Assembly: GCF_000011065.1 (NCBI RefSeq)
Contig: NC_004663.1
Coordinates: 4,402,001 to 4,466,000 of the forward strand
From: Bacteroides thetaiotaomicron VPI-5482
GTDB lineage: Bacteria > Bacteroidota > Bacteroidia > Bacteroidales > Bacteroidaceae
Direction: 5' to 3'
Length of the DNA stretch: 64,000 nt
Under the pieces are notes generated by a model. The model ran no database searches, was not told the DNA's origin, and saw nothing but the letters and a program-made list of their open reading frames with translations. The position numbers and the translations under genes were made by a program. Every line of letters starts with the position of its first letter. Positions within the stretch are counted from its first letter, which is position 1. This document shows, in pieces, positions 9,771 to 18,939 of the stretch.

Positions 9771-10463
9771 ATGAAACATAAATTGTTATTAGTACTCTTA
9801 ACTGCTTTGATACCCTGCCTTTTTATGCAGGGTTGTATTTCTAATTTCGAAGAAGATAATACGGAATTAAGTGAAGAAGATAGAGTAGCAGAAATGTTTA
9901 GAGAAGCGGGGTTTAAAGTGGAAAAACTTAGTAGTAAACCAGTTAATCCTCCAATGACTGAAAAGGAGGCATCTCTTTTTTTAGCAGCGTATAAAAATAG
10001 GGAACGCTCCGGTTCGATTCAAATACCTTCAGAAAATATAGAGCTGAAGCCAGATGGTCATTTGGTAGTGAAAGTTAAATGTAATTCTGAAAAAAAGAAT
10101 TTTTCAAGAACAAGAACTGTTTACAAGGAAGAGTTCGATTTTACACATTGGGCAACTTATACAGTTCGAGACATTGAGATTGAATGCTGGCAAGATATTG
10201 CAGGATATTGGAAATCCGATAATGTGAATTGCACTTTTACTACTAGAGACCCTGAGTATATATGTGGTTTTCCAGATATCAATCCTAATACAGGCTATAG
10301 TAAAGGTAGTCTTTATTTTAGTATAAATATAACTGTTTCTAGATATTCGGGCTGGCAGATTTATTCGGTTGATGAAAATTATGATTATACGCTAATGCTT
10401 ACATGGCTACCTGTAGCACAAGAGTGGAATGCTAGTCTTAGTTGGCATGAGACTTTTTGGTAA
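9771..10463 (+). CDS. Lipoprotein of unknown function, 230 residues
   Basis: A lipoprotein signal (LIPCLFMQGC) is followed by an acidic linker (NFEEDNTELSEEDR) and a mixed alpha/beta then beta-rich body ending in Trp. I recognise no family. It sits between the two MG2-like paralogues, where copy 1's ligase partner would be expected. It probably replaced or was inserted beside the lost ligase. The 186 bases after it, before copy 2, are AT-rich and hold no gene; I see no clear promoter or terminator there. Confidence 0.65.
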   Translation: MKHKLLLVLLTALIPCLFMQGCISNFEEDNTELSEEDRVAEMFREAGFKVEKLSSKPVNPPMTEKEASLFLAAYKNRERSGSIQIPSENIELKPDGHLVVKVKCNSEKKNFSRTRTVYKEEFDFTHWATYTVRDIEIECWQDIAGYWKSDNVNCTFTTRDPEYICGFPDINPNTGYSKGSLYFSINITVSRYSGWQIYSVDENYDYTLMLTWLPVAQEWNASLSWHETFW

Positions 10464-10649
10464 TATGACTTGTATTATAACTTCTTTAATGAAGGAACTT
10501 AAGAGATTATATTCAATTTGAAGTTTTAAAATTCTCTTTATTTACATTGTATCGAATAAAGAATTAGGAGGTTTAATTTCAAGTATCCTATTCATTGTTT
10601 GGTATATTTAATGGAATGATTGTTTTGGTCGTTGGTTAAACTGATTATT

Positions 10650-13388
10650 ATGAAGGATTTAATAAATAAATATAAGAAAATCTGCTGCTTTGCCCTGATT
10701 TCATTGACCGTCCACTCCCTGTCTGCACAGACAATAGTATCATTCGATACTATTGCCCATTGTATGACAGAACAGTTTCGTATCTATCCCAAGGAAAAAT
10801 TGCATATTCACATCGACCGTTCGTGCTACCTTCCCGGAGACACTTTGTGGTTCAAAGCCTACATGGTCAATGCGTCTTCTCATATTCCTATTCGGCTAAG
10901 CCGATATGTATATGTCGAACTGGTCAATCCGGAGAATGAAACAGTGGGTAGGGCAAAAGTTAGACCGGATGATATGAATCAATTTCATGGATATATCTCC
11001 CTCCCCGAAGGTCTGCCAGGTGGAAAGTATGCTCTTCTTGCTTATACCCGCTATATGCTTTCGGAAAAGAATCAGCTGGTATTTAAAAGGGAAGTCTGCA
11101 TCGCGATGGCAAGTAATTGGGAGACTACGCACTTGAAAGCTTGCAGCAAAACATCATCACATGAAGAAAATACAGAATTGCAACTTCAACTTTGGAATAA
11201 CAGGCAGGAGCAAATCCCGTTGAAAAAAGTGAAAGCTGTTTGCGATAAGGGAAAAGCAGTCTCTGTCAAACTGGATAAAGAAAAAAAAATAGAGCTGAGC
11301 ATTCGCAATAAAAAAGTAACTCCCGACGCATGTGTGCGGCTGGATATGACCGATGTCCGAAACAATACTTTTCGACAATATGCCGCTATCAGTACGGGGA
11401 TGGAGGATTATGATGTCACTTTTTACCCGGAGGGGGGACACTTGTTGGCAGATACGCCTTGTCGGACTGCTTATAAAGTGCTGGATGTTAGTGGCAATAG
11501 CATAGATGCCACCTTACAATTGATAGATGAACAGGGGAATGTGATGGCAGAGAGTAAAACTCTGTATGCCGGAATGGGTGCATTTACCTTTACTCCCAAA
11601 AGTGGAAAAAAGTATAGCGTGCAAGTGCTTAATAAACAGGGTATAAGAAAAATCTTTGAACTGCCACAAGTGCAGGAATCAGCATACGGAATCGTTGTGC
11701 AGAGTCGAAAAAAAGATATACAGATATCCATAAATTCCGCTTTACATTCACCTCACGAGAAACTTCTATTGCTGGCGCATGTACGTGGAAAAATGATTTG
11801 TGCGCGATGGTTACTGTCCGATAAAGGCGACATAATCACTATTGCAAAAGATCAGTATCCGTCCGGAATCGTTCAATGTCTGTTGTTGGATAAGAATTAT
11901 AATGTATTAAGTGAAAGGCTGGGTTTTATTCCTTACCGGAAGACCATTGTGTGTAAAATGGAGAATGATAAAAACAGTTATGGAAAAAGAACACCGGTTC
12001 GCACGAGCCTGTTGCTTACGGATATGAATGGCAATCCTGTAAAGGGTAACCTTTCTGTTGCAATCACAGACAAGTCCATGGCAGTTGCGGATACCACACA
12101 TTCTATTTTGTCTACTTTGCTGCTTTCATCCGAATTGAAGGGGAGAATTGAAACTCCGTCTTTTTATTTGCAAACGGATAATCCCGAGGCTGAAAAGGCA
12201 CTGGACTTGCTTCTTATGATACACGGATGGAAGAGATACCGATTGCCGGAGATTATAAAAGGAAACTTTGAAAGACCTGTAATGGAGCCGGAGAAGTTTA
12301 CCTCCTTATCAGGAAGGCTGAAAAATGAGAAAGGAGAAGGTAAAAGCCGTTATGATGTGTACGTGAGGAATTTGGAGTTCGGTCTTAATAGGGTAATAAA
12401 ACTTGGTCAAGATGGAGCGTTTCGAGTGGATAGTGTTGAGTTTGCGGAAGGCGTTCCTATTGGGATGATAGGCAAGCGGTTCATACGGAAAGGTGAAAAT
12501 TATGGGCGTAATAAGGCAGAAATAATTCTCGATAAGGACCAACTGTATATTCTGTCAGACAAAACAGTGCCACAGCCGTTTCTGTCAGAAATATCCGGTG
12601 GAATTCAGCGGGATATGGTGTATCCGGTTGGTATGAGTGATTATTTATTAAATCAGGTGACGGTTAAATCCAAATTACTGAATAAGAGATTGACCTTAAG
12701 GGAGATAGCAAAGTTTAAATTTAAGAATATGTGGGAATTGGTTGACTATATGGGAGTTAAATTCAAATATCCATATTATACCTCAACAATGAAAGGATCT
12801 TGTAAAGCTTCTGTGAAGATAATGAATGCTTGGGCATGTTTTTATAAAGATATGCCTCTTGTGTTAATGATAAATGGTAACATGCATTCCAATGCTGGAA
12901 TTCTTAATTATTTGTCATTGAGTGATATTCAAGTTATTTCTTTAAATAGTATTGATAGAAAAAAAATCCTAAAGCCTTATTTGTATTTATGGGAATATGA
13001 GCAGCATACTTCTGTTGCCATTCTTGAATTAGTACTTTATCCAGGCGTAATATTGGATCCTTTATTACATTTATGTTCTATTGAACAACGATTTAAGGGC
13101 TATGGCAAGCTTGATGATATTCAAACGGATGTTTATCCCTCTGGAGGATACCAAGAACCAGTAGCTTTCTATTCTCCCAAATATGATAAAGGCAATAAGG
13201 ATAATGCGTTGATACCGGATTTTCGTTCTACACTTTATTGGAATCCTAGCTTACAAACAGATTCATCAGGAGAATGTGATTTTTTATTTTATTCAGCAGA
13301 TAAGGCTACCACATATAAAGTGGTAATTGAGGGCTTGACAGAGGAAGGAGAAATGGTGTACGAAACAAGAGAATTTGAGATAAAATGA
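10650..13388 (+). CDS. Macroglobulin (MG2)-like secreted protein with plug-like C-terminus, copy 2
   Basis: The start is placed at 10650 (MKDLINKYKK), which gives an N-terminal signal sequence ending at LSAQ (912 residues). The upstream in-frame ATG at 10620 would add ten untypical residues. Architecture is as in copy 1: an MG2-like domain near residues 45-150, further beta domains, and a plug-like segment near 710-800. Some blocks are almost identical to copy 1 at the DNA level (11731-11929 versus 7972-8170), while the C-terminal quarter has diverged. The ligase-like gene follows 51 bases downstream, which I take as the ancestral arrangement. Confidence 0.75.
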   Translation: MKDLINKYKKICCFALISLTVHSLSAQTIVSFDTIAHCMTEQFRIYPKEKLHIHIDRSCYLPGDTLWFKAYMVNASSHIPIRLSRYVYVELVNPENETVGRAKVRPDDMNQFHGYISLPEGLPGGKYALLAYTRYMLSEKNQLVFKREVCIAMASNWETTHLKACSKTSSHEENTELQLQLWNNRQEQIPLKKVKAVCDKGKAVSVKLDKEKKIELSIRNKKVTPDACVRLDMTDVRNNTFRQYAAISTGMEDYDVTFYPEGGHLLADTPCRTAYKVLDVSGNSIDATLQLIDEQGNVMAESKTLYAGMGAFTFTPKSGKKYSVQVLNKQGIRKIFELPQVQESAYGIVVQSRKKDIQISINSALHSPHEKLLLLAHVRGKMICARWLLSDKGDIITIAKDQYPSGIVQCLLLDKNYNVLSERLGFIPYRKTIVCKMENDKNSYGKRTPVRTSLLLTDMNGNPVKGNLSVAITDKSMAVADTTHSILSTLLLSSELKGRIETPSFYLQTDNPEAEKALDLLLMIHGWKRYRLPEIIKGNFERPVMEPEKFTSLSGRLKNEKGEGKSRYDVYVRNLEFGLNRVIKLGQDGAFRVDSVEFAEGVPIGMIGKRFIRKGENYGRNKAEIILDKDQLYILSDKTVPQPFLSEISGGIQRDMVYPVGMSDYLLNQVTVKSKLLNKRLTLREIAKFKFKNMWELVDYMGVKFKYPYYTSTMKGSCKASVKIMNAWACFYKDMPLVLMINGNMHSNAGILNYLSLSDIQVISLNSIDRKKILKPYLYLWEYEQHTSVAILELVLYPGVILDPLLHLCSIEQRFKGYGKLDDIQTDVYPSGGYQEPVAFYSPKYDKGNKDNALIPDFRSTLYWNPSLQTDSSGECDFLFYSADKATTYKVVIEGLTEEGEMVYETREFEIK

Positions 13389-13439
13389 AATAATAAATTT
13401 AAAGTTGAAAATAAAATGTGATGATAATACTTTAACAAA

Positions 13440-15050
13440 ATGACTGGAAGGAGACTGCTGCCTAAGATTGGTATGAGATATAAGGTTCTCTATATACTGG
13501 CATTTCTTTTATGTGCCAATTCTCTATTCTTGCAGATAGAGAGTCCGATTATTACTATAGGGGATAAATGGTATGCTTCCATTATCCTTTTATTACTATT
13601 TCTAATAGCAAACAGTACTTTTAGTATGTCCTCTTTTTCATGGAGTCTGAATAAGTTACTGCCATCTTTCTATATCATTGTTCTTCTATCTGATGTTGTT
13701 TTAGCGATGCATGGGATATTGCAATATACTCATATTATTCCATTTCATTCTTATTTAGGTCTTAGTGGCAGTTTCGATAATCCTGCCGGATATGCCGCTT
13801 CCCTTTGTGCTGGATTTCCTGCAGTGTTTTATATTTATATGCATTATTGTTCAAAACTAATAAGGGGGAGTGTTATTCTTGCCGGGCTATGTGTTATAAT
13901 AGTTGTTGTATTGTCCGGTTCACGAACAGGGATATTAAGTATTGCGGTAATGTGTATTGTTTGTTTTTTACAGAAAACAGAAATAGGTTCTCGAAAGAAA
14001 TATTTGTTGTTACTTTTATTACTATTTCCGGTATTTGTAACTTTGCTGTATTTCTTTAAAAAAGACTCGGCAGACGGTCGTCTGCTCATTTGGAAATGTT
14101 CCGCGCTAATGATAAAAGACAACCCGGTTACAGGATATGGAAGTGGAGGCTTTTTGGCTAATTATATGAATTATCAGGCTGAATATTTTGCGCGAGATAC
14201 TGATAATAAATATGCGATGTTAGCAGGTGATGTTAAACATCCATTTAATGAATATATATTGTTGGTTGTAAATTATGGTCTAATAGGTTTTCTTCTTTTT
14301 CTTACTTTTGTTTATTTTTTGTGGAAATGTTATCGACGTAATTCTTGTCTCGAAACTAATATTGCAACCGTTTGCTTGATAGGCATTGCTGTTTTTGCTT
14401 GCTTTTCTTATCCGCTATCTTATCCTTTTGTATGGGTGATGATGATATACAGTATATATGTTATTATTTTTCACGCCGGATATATAGCTAAATATCCTCA
14501 ATGGCTTCGGAGAAGTATGTGTCTGTTGATAATCGGTTTGTCATTGGCGGCTTTCATTTATATAACCCGACATATACTCTATACCACAGCATGGAACCGC
14601 ACGGCTAAATTTTCATTAATAAAGCAAACAGATATGACTTTTGCTCGTTATAATGAGTTGTTGCCTAAATTAGGAGACAATTATTTGTTTCTCTATAATT
14701 ATGCTGCTGAACTTAATTATGGAAAATATTACAATCAAAGTCAAGAGATGGCAGAGCAATGTAGTGAACTTTGGGCTGATTATAATTTACAATTGCTGAT
14801 GGCTGATAATTGTATAAATACGACTCAATATGATAACGCTGAAAAGCATTTGAAGTTAGCTTCTTTGATGTGCCCGGCTCGATTTGTCCCATTGTATGAA
14901 TTAATGAAGTTGTATCAGTTGAAGGGGGAAGAAAAGAAAACAATTCAAATTGCAGAAATTATTTTGAAGAAAAAGGTGAAAGTACCATCTTCTAAAGTAG
15001 AATGGATAAAAGAGAAAGCAAAAAACTCTGTAAAGTCCGTCATCCATTAG
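13440..15050 (+). CDS. O-antigen ligase / Wzy-like polytopic membrane protein with TPR-like tail
   Basis: 536 residues. About ten or eleven hydrophobic segments fill residues 12-385. A large extracytoplasmic loop around residues 210-265 is typical of the Wzy/WaaL/PglL superfamily, which transfers or polymerises polyprenyl-linked glycans, or transfers them to protein, in the periplasm. Residues about 390-536 are soluble and helical with tetratricopeptide-like spacing. An alternative start is MRYKVLY at 13473. With no glycosyltransferases nearby it may be an O-glycan ligase for surface proteins rather than part of an O-antigen cluster; that is inference. Confidence 0.75.
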   Translation: MTGRRLLPKIGMRYKVLYILAFLLCANSLFLQIESPIITIGDKWYASIILLLLFLIANSTFSMSSFSWSLNKLLPSFYIIVLLSDVVLAMHGILQYTHIIPFHSYLGLSGSFDNPAGYAASLCAGFPAVFYIYMHYCSKLIRGSVILAGLCVIIVVVLSGSRTGILSIAVMCIVCFLQKTEIGSRKKYLLLLLLLFPVFVTLLYFFKKDSADGRLLIWKCSALMIKDNPVTGYGSGGFLANYMNYQAEYFARDTDNKYAMLAGDVKHPFNEYILLVVNYGLIGFLLFLTFVYFLWKCYRRNSCLETNIATVCLIGIAVFACFSYPLSYPFVWVMMIYSIYVIIFHAGYIAKYPQWLRRSMCLLIIGLSLAAFIYITRHILYTTAWNRTAKFSLIKQTDMTFARYNELLPKLGDNYLFLYNYAAELNYGKYYNQSQEMAEQCSELWADYNLQLLMADNCINTTQYDNAEKHLKLASLMCPARFVPLYELMKLYQLKGEEKKTIQIAEIILKKKVKVPSSKVEWIKEKAKNSVKSVIH

Positions 15051-15082
15051 TTTGACTAACATTCATAATGTCTCTAGTTTTT

Positions 15083-15256
15083 TTAGTAATTGTCTTTTCC
15101 ATCAATGAGTTCATCATTTTCAAGTCCTTTGATGAATGCTTTTTCTCCTTCTCTACTTAGGTCGATTGTTTTACCCAATGTAGGGTTAAATTCTTTCCAA
15201 GTTTGCTCCCAGCAGTTCGAAGAGACAATTAATAATATCCAGAATAGTGCTCTCAT
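15083..15256 (-). CDS. Possible small secreted peptide, 57 residues
   Basis: From the ATG at 15256 the frame gives a hydrophobic N-terminus (MRALFWILLIVSSNC) followed by a polar tail. That shape fits a small exported protein or lipoprotein. It lies in the 304-base gap between the ligase-like gene and the DUF3109 gene, and nothing else there looks coding. A perfect minus-strand promoter is not visible, so it remains a candidate. Confidence 0.35.
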   Translation of the reverse strand: MRALFWILLIVSSNCWEQTWKEFNPTLGKTIDLSREGEKAFIKGLENDELIDGKDNY

Positions 15257-15322
15257 AGATGATTTTTTAGTGTTTACTACATACAAATGCAGTAATTTAA
15301 AATCTCTTTTACTACTTTTTCG

Positions 15323-15330
15323 TACTTTTG
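15323..15330 (+). promoter_or_regulatory. Promoter -7 element of the DUF3109 gene
   Basis: TACTTTTG fits TAnnTTTG and lies 25 bases before the start codon at 15355. Confidence 0.6.
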
Positions 15331-15354
15331 TGGGCTTAACATAAGAATGAAATT

Positions 15355-15936
15355 ATGATTCAGATAGAAGATGTAGTAGTGAGCTTCGATGTCCTTCGGG
15401 AAAAGTTCCTTTGTAATTTGGACGCCTGTAAGGGCGAATGTTGCATTGAAGGGGATGCAGGGGCGCCTGTAGAGTTGGATGAAGTGGAAAAGCTGGAAGA
15501 GGTTCTGCCGATAATATGGGAAGAGCTGTCGCCGGAAGCACGTGCTGTCATTGAGAAGCAAGGAGTGGTATACACGGATCAGGAAGGTGATCTGGTGACT
15601 TCTATTGTTAATAATAAGGATTGCGTCTTTACTTGCTATGACGAGAAAGGATGTTGTTACTGTGCCATCGAAAAGGCTTATCGGGATGGCAAGACGGACT
15701 TTTACAAACCGGTATCATGCCATCTCTATCCCATCCGGATTGGAGATTACGGACCTTATAAGGCGGTGAACTATCATCGTTGGGATGTGTGTAAGGCGGC
15801 TGTGTTGCTGGGGAAAAAAGAAAATGTGGCTGTCTACCAATTCTTGAAAGAACCTCTGATCCGTAAATTCGGCGAGAAGTGGTACCAGGAACTGGAAGTC
15901 GCAGTGAAGGAATTAAAGGCGCATGATATGATCTGA
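15355..15936 (+). CDS. DUF3109 family cysteine-rich protein
   Basis: 193 residues. The Cys pattern (CNLDACKGECC near residue 20, then CVFTCYDEKGCCYCAI around 83-98, and a later SCHLYP) fits the DUF3109/YkgJ-like group, whose cysteines are thought to bind zinc or an iron-sulfur cluster. There is no signal peptide, so it should be cytosolic. The biochemical role is unknown. Its own TAnnTTTG promoter is upstream, and it converges with the small membrane-protein gene, stop codons nine bases apart. Confidence 0.85.
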   Translation: MIQIEDVVVSFDVLREKFLCNLDACKGECCIEGDAGAPVELDEVEKLEEVLPIIWEELSPEARAVIEKQGVVYTDQEGDLVTSIVNNKDCVFTCYDEKGCCYCAIEKAYRDGKTDFYKPVSCHLYPIRIGDYGPYKAVNYHRWDVCKAAVLLGKKENVAVYQFLKEPLIRKFGEKWYQELEVAVKELKAHDMI

Positions 15937-15944
15937 TATTTCTT

Positions 15945-16145
15945 TCATTTCCTCGACTCTTTGTGTTTGGATCGTATCAGAAGAAATAATAGGCAGATCA
16001 TAGCTACGATAATGCAAGCCGGAGTAATCCATGCCTCCGGATGGATAATAATCAGGAACAGGCAAGTGACAATCACACAGGATGCCAGAATTCTGAGATA
16101 GAGCCTGATCTTGGCAAATACAGGATTTGGGGTAGTCGTTTTCAT
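15945..16145 (-). CDS. Small two-helix membrane protein
   Basis: 66 residues with a basic N-terminus, two hydrophobic stretches (about residues 18-34 and 38-57) separated by Pro/Trp, and a basic tail (RSKHKESRK). This topology suggests a small inner-membrane protein. No function can be assigned. It ends nine bases from the stop of the convergent DUF3109 gene. Confidence 0.6.
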   Translation of the reverse strand: MKTTTPNPVFAKIRLYLRILASCVIVTCLFLIIIHPEAWITPACIIVAMICLLFLLIRSKHKESRK

Positions 16146-16224
16146 AAGTGTCCTCCTTCATTTTCGGCAAGATAGTGATTTTGACCGGAAAAAGATTTAA
16201 CTGTTAGGTTTTATTAAGACATAG

Positions 16225-16268
16225 AAAAGCGCCGACACGGAGGATTTTCCTTCGCTTGCCGACGCTTC
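16225..16268 (-). terminator. Intrinsic terminator of gyrB
   Basis: Read on the minus strand, an 11-bp stem (AAGCGUCGGCA with UGUCGGCGCUU, two G-U pairs) plus an inner AGG/CCU pairing is followed by UUUU. It lies about 47 bases beyond the gyrB stop. Confidence 0.8.
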
Positions 16269-16314
16269 TTCGTTGTAAGATGTGAGGTTGGTTTATAAAA
16301 ACGTAATATTAAAA

Positions 16315-18276
16315 TTATGTATCGATATTCGCATATGTTGCATTCTCTTCGATAAACTCGCGGCGCGGACCTACGTCTTCACCCATTAGCATGGAGAAGA
16401 TGTAATCGGCTTCGGCGGCATTATCGATGTTTACTTGCTTCAGCATACGGTTGTCGGGGTCCATTGTTGTTTCCCACAACTGCTGGGCGTTCATTTCACC
16501 CAAACCTTTGTAGCGCTGTGTATGAACCGCATTTTCCAGACCGCCGCCATAGGTATCGATAAACTTCTGGCGTTGCGCGTCTGTCCAGCAATACTCTTCT
16601 ACTTTACCCTTTTTGCAGAGGTAGAGCGGGGGAGTAGCGATGTATAGATAACCGTTCTGAATAATCTGCGGCATATAACGGAAGAAGAATGTCATGATCA
16701 GTGTGTCGATGTGAGAACCATCGACGTCGGCATCGGTCATGATGATAATCTTGTGATAGCGCAGCTTTTCGATGTTAGCCTCTTTGCTGTCGTCTTCTGT
16801 TCCGATAGTGACACCCAGTGCCGTATATATATTGCGGATTTCATCGCTTTCCAGTGCTTTGTGATACATCGCTTTTTCGACGTTCAGAATCTTACCGCGT
16901 AGCGGAAGGATGGCCTGGAACATACGGTTACGTCCTTGCTTGGCAGTACCACCTGCCGAGTCTCCCTCGACGAGGAACAATTCGCATTTTGAGGGGTCTT
17001 TATCCGAACAGTCGGCCAGTTTACCCGGCAGACCGCCTCCGGACATCGGAGACTTGCGTTGTACCATTTCACGGGCTTTTCTTGCTGCGTGGCGTGCTGT
17101 GGCAGCAAGGATTACCTTGTCTACAATCGTTTTTGCCTCCTTTGGATGTTCTTCCAGGTAGTAAGCCAAAACTTCACCGACAGCCTGGTCTACGGCACCC
17201 ATTACTTCGTTGTTACCCAACTTTGTTTTGGTCTGTCCTTCGAACTGTGGTTCGGCAACTTTAACGGAAATAACGGCAGTCAGACCTTCGCGGAAGTCGT
17301 CTCCCGATATTTCAACTTTCACCTTTTCCAGCATCTTGCTGTCTTCGGCGTATTTCTTCAGCGTACGGGTCAGTGCACGGCGGAAACCGGCAAGATGCGT
17401 ACCTCCTTCGATTGTATTGATATTATTGACATAGGAATGTACATTTTCGGAGAATCCTGTATTGTACATAATGGCTATTTCAATAGGTATTCCCTGCTTC
17501 TCAGAGTTCAGATAGATAACGTCGTTGATCAAGTGTTCACGTGAAGACTCGATGAAGCGTACAAACTCTCTCAGCCCTTCTTCGGAATAGAATACTTCAC
17601 TCTTGAAGCTACCGTCTTCTTCATTCACTACCCGACGGTCGGTCAGTGAAATGCGGAGACCTGCATTCAGGTATGCCAGCTCACGCAGACGTGAAGCCAG
17701 TATTTTATAATCATACACCGTTTCGGTAAAGATTGTATCATCCGGCCAGAATTGTTGGCGGGTTCCTGTAATATCCGATACACCCACTTCTTTCACAGAA
17801 TAAAGCGGCTTACCAATTTCATATTCCTGCTGATAGATTTTACCATTGCGGAATACCTGTGTAGTCATGTGTGTTGACAGTGCATTTACGCAAGACATAC
17901 CTACACCGTGCAAACCTCCGGAAACTTTATACGACCCTTTGTCGAACTTACCTCCGGCGTGCAGAACGGTCATCGCTACTTCCAGTGCCGACTTCTTTTC
18001 TTTTTCATGATAGTCGACCGGAATACCACGTCCGTTGTCCTGTACGGTGATTGAATTATCTTCGTTGATTGTCACTTCGATGTGGTCGCAATACCCGGCC
18101 AGTGCCTCGTCAATGGAGTTATCAACGATTTCGTATACCAAGTGGTGAAGTCCCTTTATGCTGATGTCACCGATGTACATCGCAGGGCGTTTTCTCACTG
18201 CTTCAAGACCTTCCAATACCTGGATGCTATCCGCAGAATAAGACCCGTTATTGGGAGTGATTTGTTCTTCGCTCAT
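16315..18276 (-). CDS. gyrB: DNA gyrase subunit B
   Basis: ATPase subunit of gyrase, which introduces negative supercoils together with GyrA (not in this window). 653 residues. The GHKL ATPase Bergerat fold is at the N-terminus (EIVDNSIDEALAG, then QDNGRGIP and GGLHGVGMSCVNALS). The transducer domain is in the middle. The TOPRIM domain has LVEGDSAGGTAKQGRNR and the DADVDGSHI metal-binding Asp triad. The C-terminus has the QRYKGLGEMN motif typical of GyrB/ParE. The short length without the proteobacterial insertion, and the DSAGGTAKQGR form, favour GyrB over ParE. It is monocistronic, with a TAnnTTTG promoter and terminator. Confidence 0.95.
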   Translation of the reverse strand: MSEEQITPNNGSYSADSIQVLEGLEAVRKRPAMYIGDISIKGLHHLVYEIVDNSIDEALAGYCDHIEVTINEDNSITVQDNGRGIPVDYHEKEKKSALEVAMTVLHAGGKFDKGSYKVSGGLHGVGMSCVNALSTHMTTQVFRNGKIYQQEYEIGKPLYSVKEVGVSDITGTRQQFWPDDTIFTETVYDYKILASRLRELAYLNAGLRISLTDRRVVNEEDGSFKSEVFYSEEGLREFVRFIESSREHLINDVIYLNSEKQGIPIEIAIMYNTGFSENVHSYVNNINTIEGGTHLAGFRRALTRTLKKYAEDSKMLEKVKVEISGDDFREGLTAVISVKVAEPQFEGQTKTKLGNNEVMGAVDQAVGEVLAYYLEEHPKEAKTIVDKVILAATARHAARKAREMVQRKSPMSGGGLPGKLADCSDKDPSKCELFLVEGDSAGGTAKQGRNRMFQAILPLRGKILNVEKAMYHKALESDEIRNIYTALGVTIGTEDDSKEANIEKLRYHKIIIMTDADVDGSHIDTLIMTFFFRYMPQIIQNGYLYIATPPLYLCKKGKVEEYCWTDAQRQKFIDTYGGGLENAVHTQRYKGLGEMNAQQLWETTMDPDNRMLKQVNIDNAAEADYIFSMLMGEDVGPRREFIEENATYANIDT

Positions 18277-18305
18277 AATTGCCTTTCTAAGTTATAATAA
18301 CAGAG

Positions 18306-18313
18306 CAAATATA
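18306..18313 (-). promoter_or_regulatory. gyrB promoter, -7 element
   Basis: The minus strand reads TATATTTG, a perfect TAnnTTTG match, 30 bases upstream of the gyrB start. Confidence 0.7.
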
Positions 18314-18410
18314 GTGAAAATTGTCGAGTTGGCGAAGTTTCGGAGGCGAAAAATGCAGAATAAAAGCGGAATTAGTGAATGGGAAAGTAATCTGATATTC
18401 AATGGTTTAT

Positions 18411-18442
18411 AAACACAAAAGGCCGAACTTAAAAGTTCAGCC
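18411..18442 (-). terminator. Intrinsic terminator of rpsT
   Basis: On the minus strand, GGCUGAACUU and AAGUUCGGCC form a 10-bp stem (one U-G pair) with a two-base loop, followed by UUUUGUGUUU. It lies 34 bases beyond the rpsT stop. Confidence 0.85.
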
Positions 18443-18475
18443 TGAATGCTATATAGAATTGTTATTTTTCTATTA

Positions 18476-18730
18476 TTAAGCGAGCTTGTTGATGTAAAGA
18501 GCCAGCTTAGATTTCAGATTGTTAGCTTTGTTTTTGTGAATAACATTTGTTTTAGCTAACTTGTCCAACATCTTGGTGATGCCAGGATACATTGCAACAG
18601 CTTCTTTTTTGTCAGTAGTTGCACGAAGTTTTCTAACAGCATTTCTCATGGTCTTACCATAATATCTGTTATGAAGTCTTCTTGTCTCTTCTTGTCTGAT
18701 TCTCTTCAGTGATGATTTGTGATTTGCCAT
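18476..18730 (-). CDS. rpsT: 30S ribosomal protein S20
   Basis: 84 residues, very basic, beginning MANHKSSLKRIRQEETRRLHN as in bacterial S20, and of normal length. S20 binds 16S rRNA early in 30S assembly. It follows tRNA-Glu on the same strand by 42 bases with no promoter visible between them. The two are probably transcribed together from the promoter at 18909, with processing of the tRNA. Confidence 0.97.
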   Translation of the reverse strand: MANHKSSLKRIRQEETRRLHNRYYGKTMRNAVRKLRATTDKKEAVAMYPGITKMLDKLAKTNVIHKNKANNLKSKLALYINKLA

Positions 18731-18772
18731 TTCGACTAATCTATTTTTTTAGTTCTTTATTCTTTTTACTTG

Positions 18773-18844
18773 TAGCCCGTGGGGGAATCGAACCCCCCTT
18801 TCAAGAATGAAAATCTTGCGTCCTAACCGATAGACGAACGGGCC
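18773..18844 (-). tRNA. tRNA-Glu (anticodon UUC)
   Basis: The minus strand folds as a 72-base cloverleaf. Acceptor arms are GGCCCGU and ACGGGCU (G1-U72 wobble). The D-arm region reads TCGTCTATCGGTTAGGAC, and the anticodon loop is TTTTCAT, giving anticodon TTC. The T arm is GGGGG-TTCGATT-CCCCC. CCA is not encoded. Confidence 0.97.
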
Positions 18845-18908
18845 ATCCTGTTGTTGCATTTCTGCTTTTTGCTCTCTCGAATCAGTGTTTGTTTCTCGAT
18901 TGCGGATG

Positions 18909-18939
18909 CAAAGGTAGGAACTTTTTTGAAACTGACAAA
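18909..18939 (-). promoter_or_regulatory. Promoter of tRNA-Glu-rpsT
   Basis: On the minus strand, TTTG (18936-18939) and TACCTTTG (18909-18916) are separated by 19 bases. This is the canonical Bacteroides -33/-7 arrangement, about 65 bases before the tRNA. Confidence 0.75.

Noticed and set aside
15913..16170. 85-codon minus-strand frame over the small membrane protein
   Set aside because: Overlaps 15945-16145, whose two clear hydrophobic helices fit a membrane protein better; the longer frame is polar and irregular.
16818..17544. Plus-strand frames over gyrB
   Set aside because: Antisense to a strongly conserved gene, with Cys/Pro/Arg-rich composition typical of shadows.
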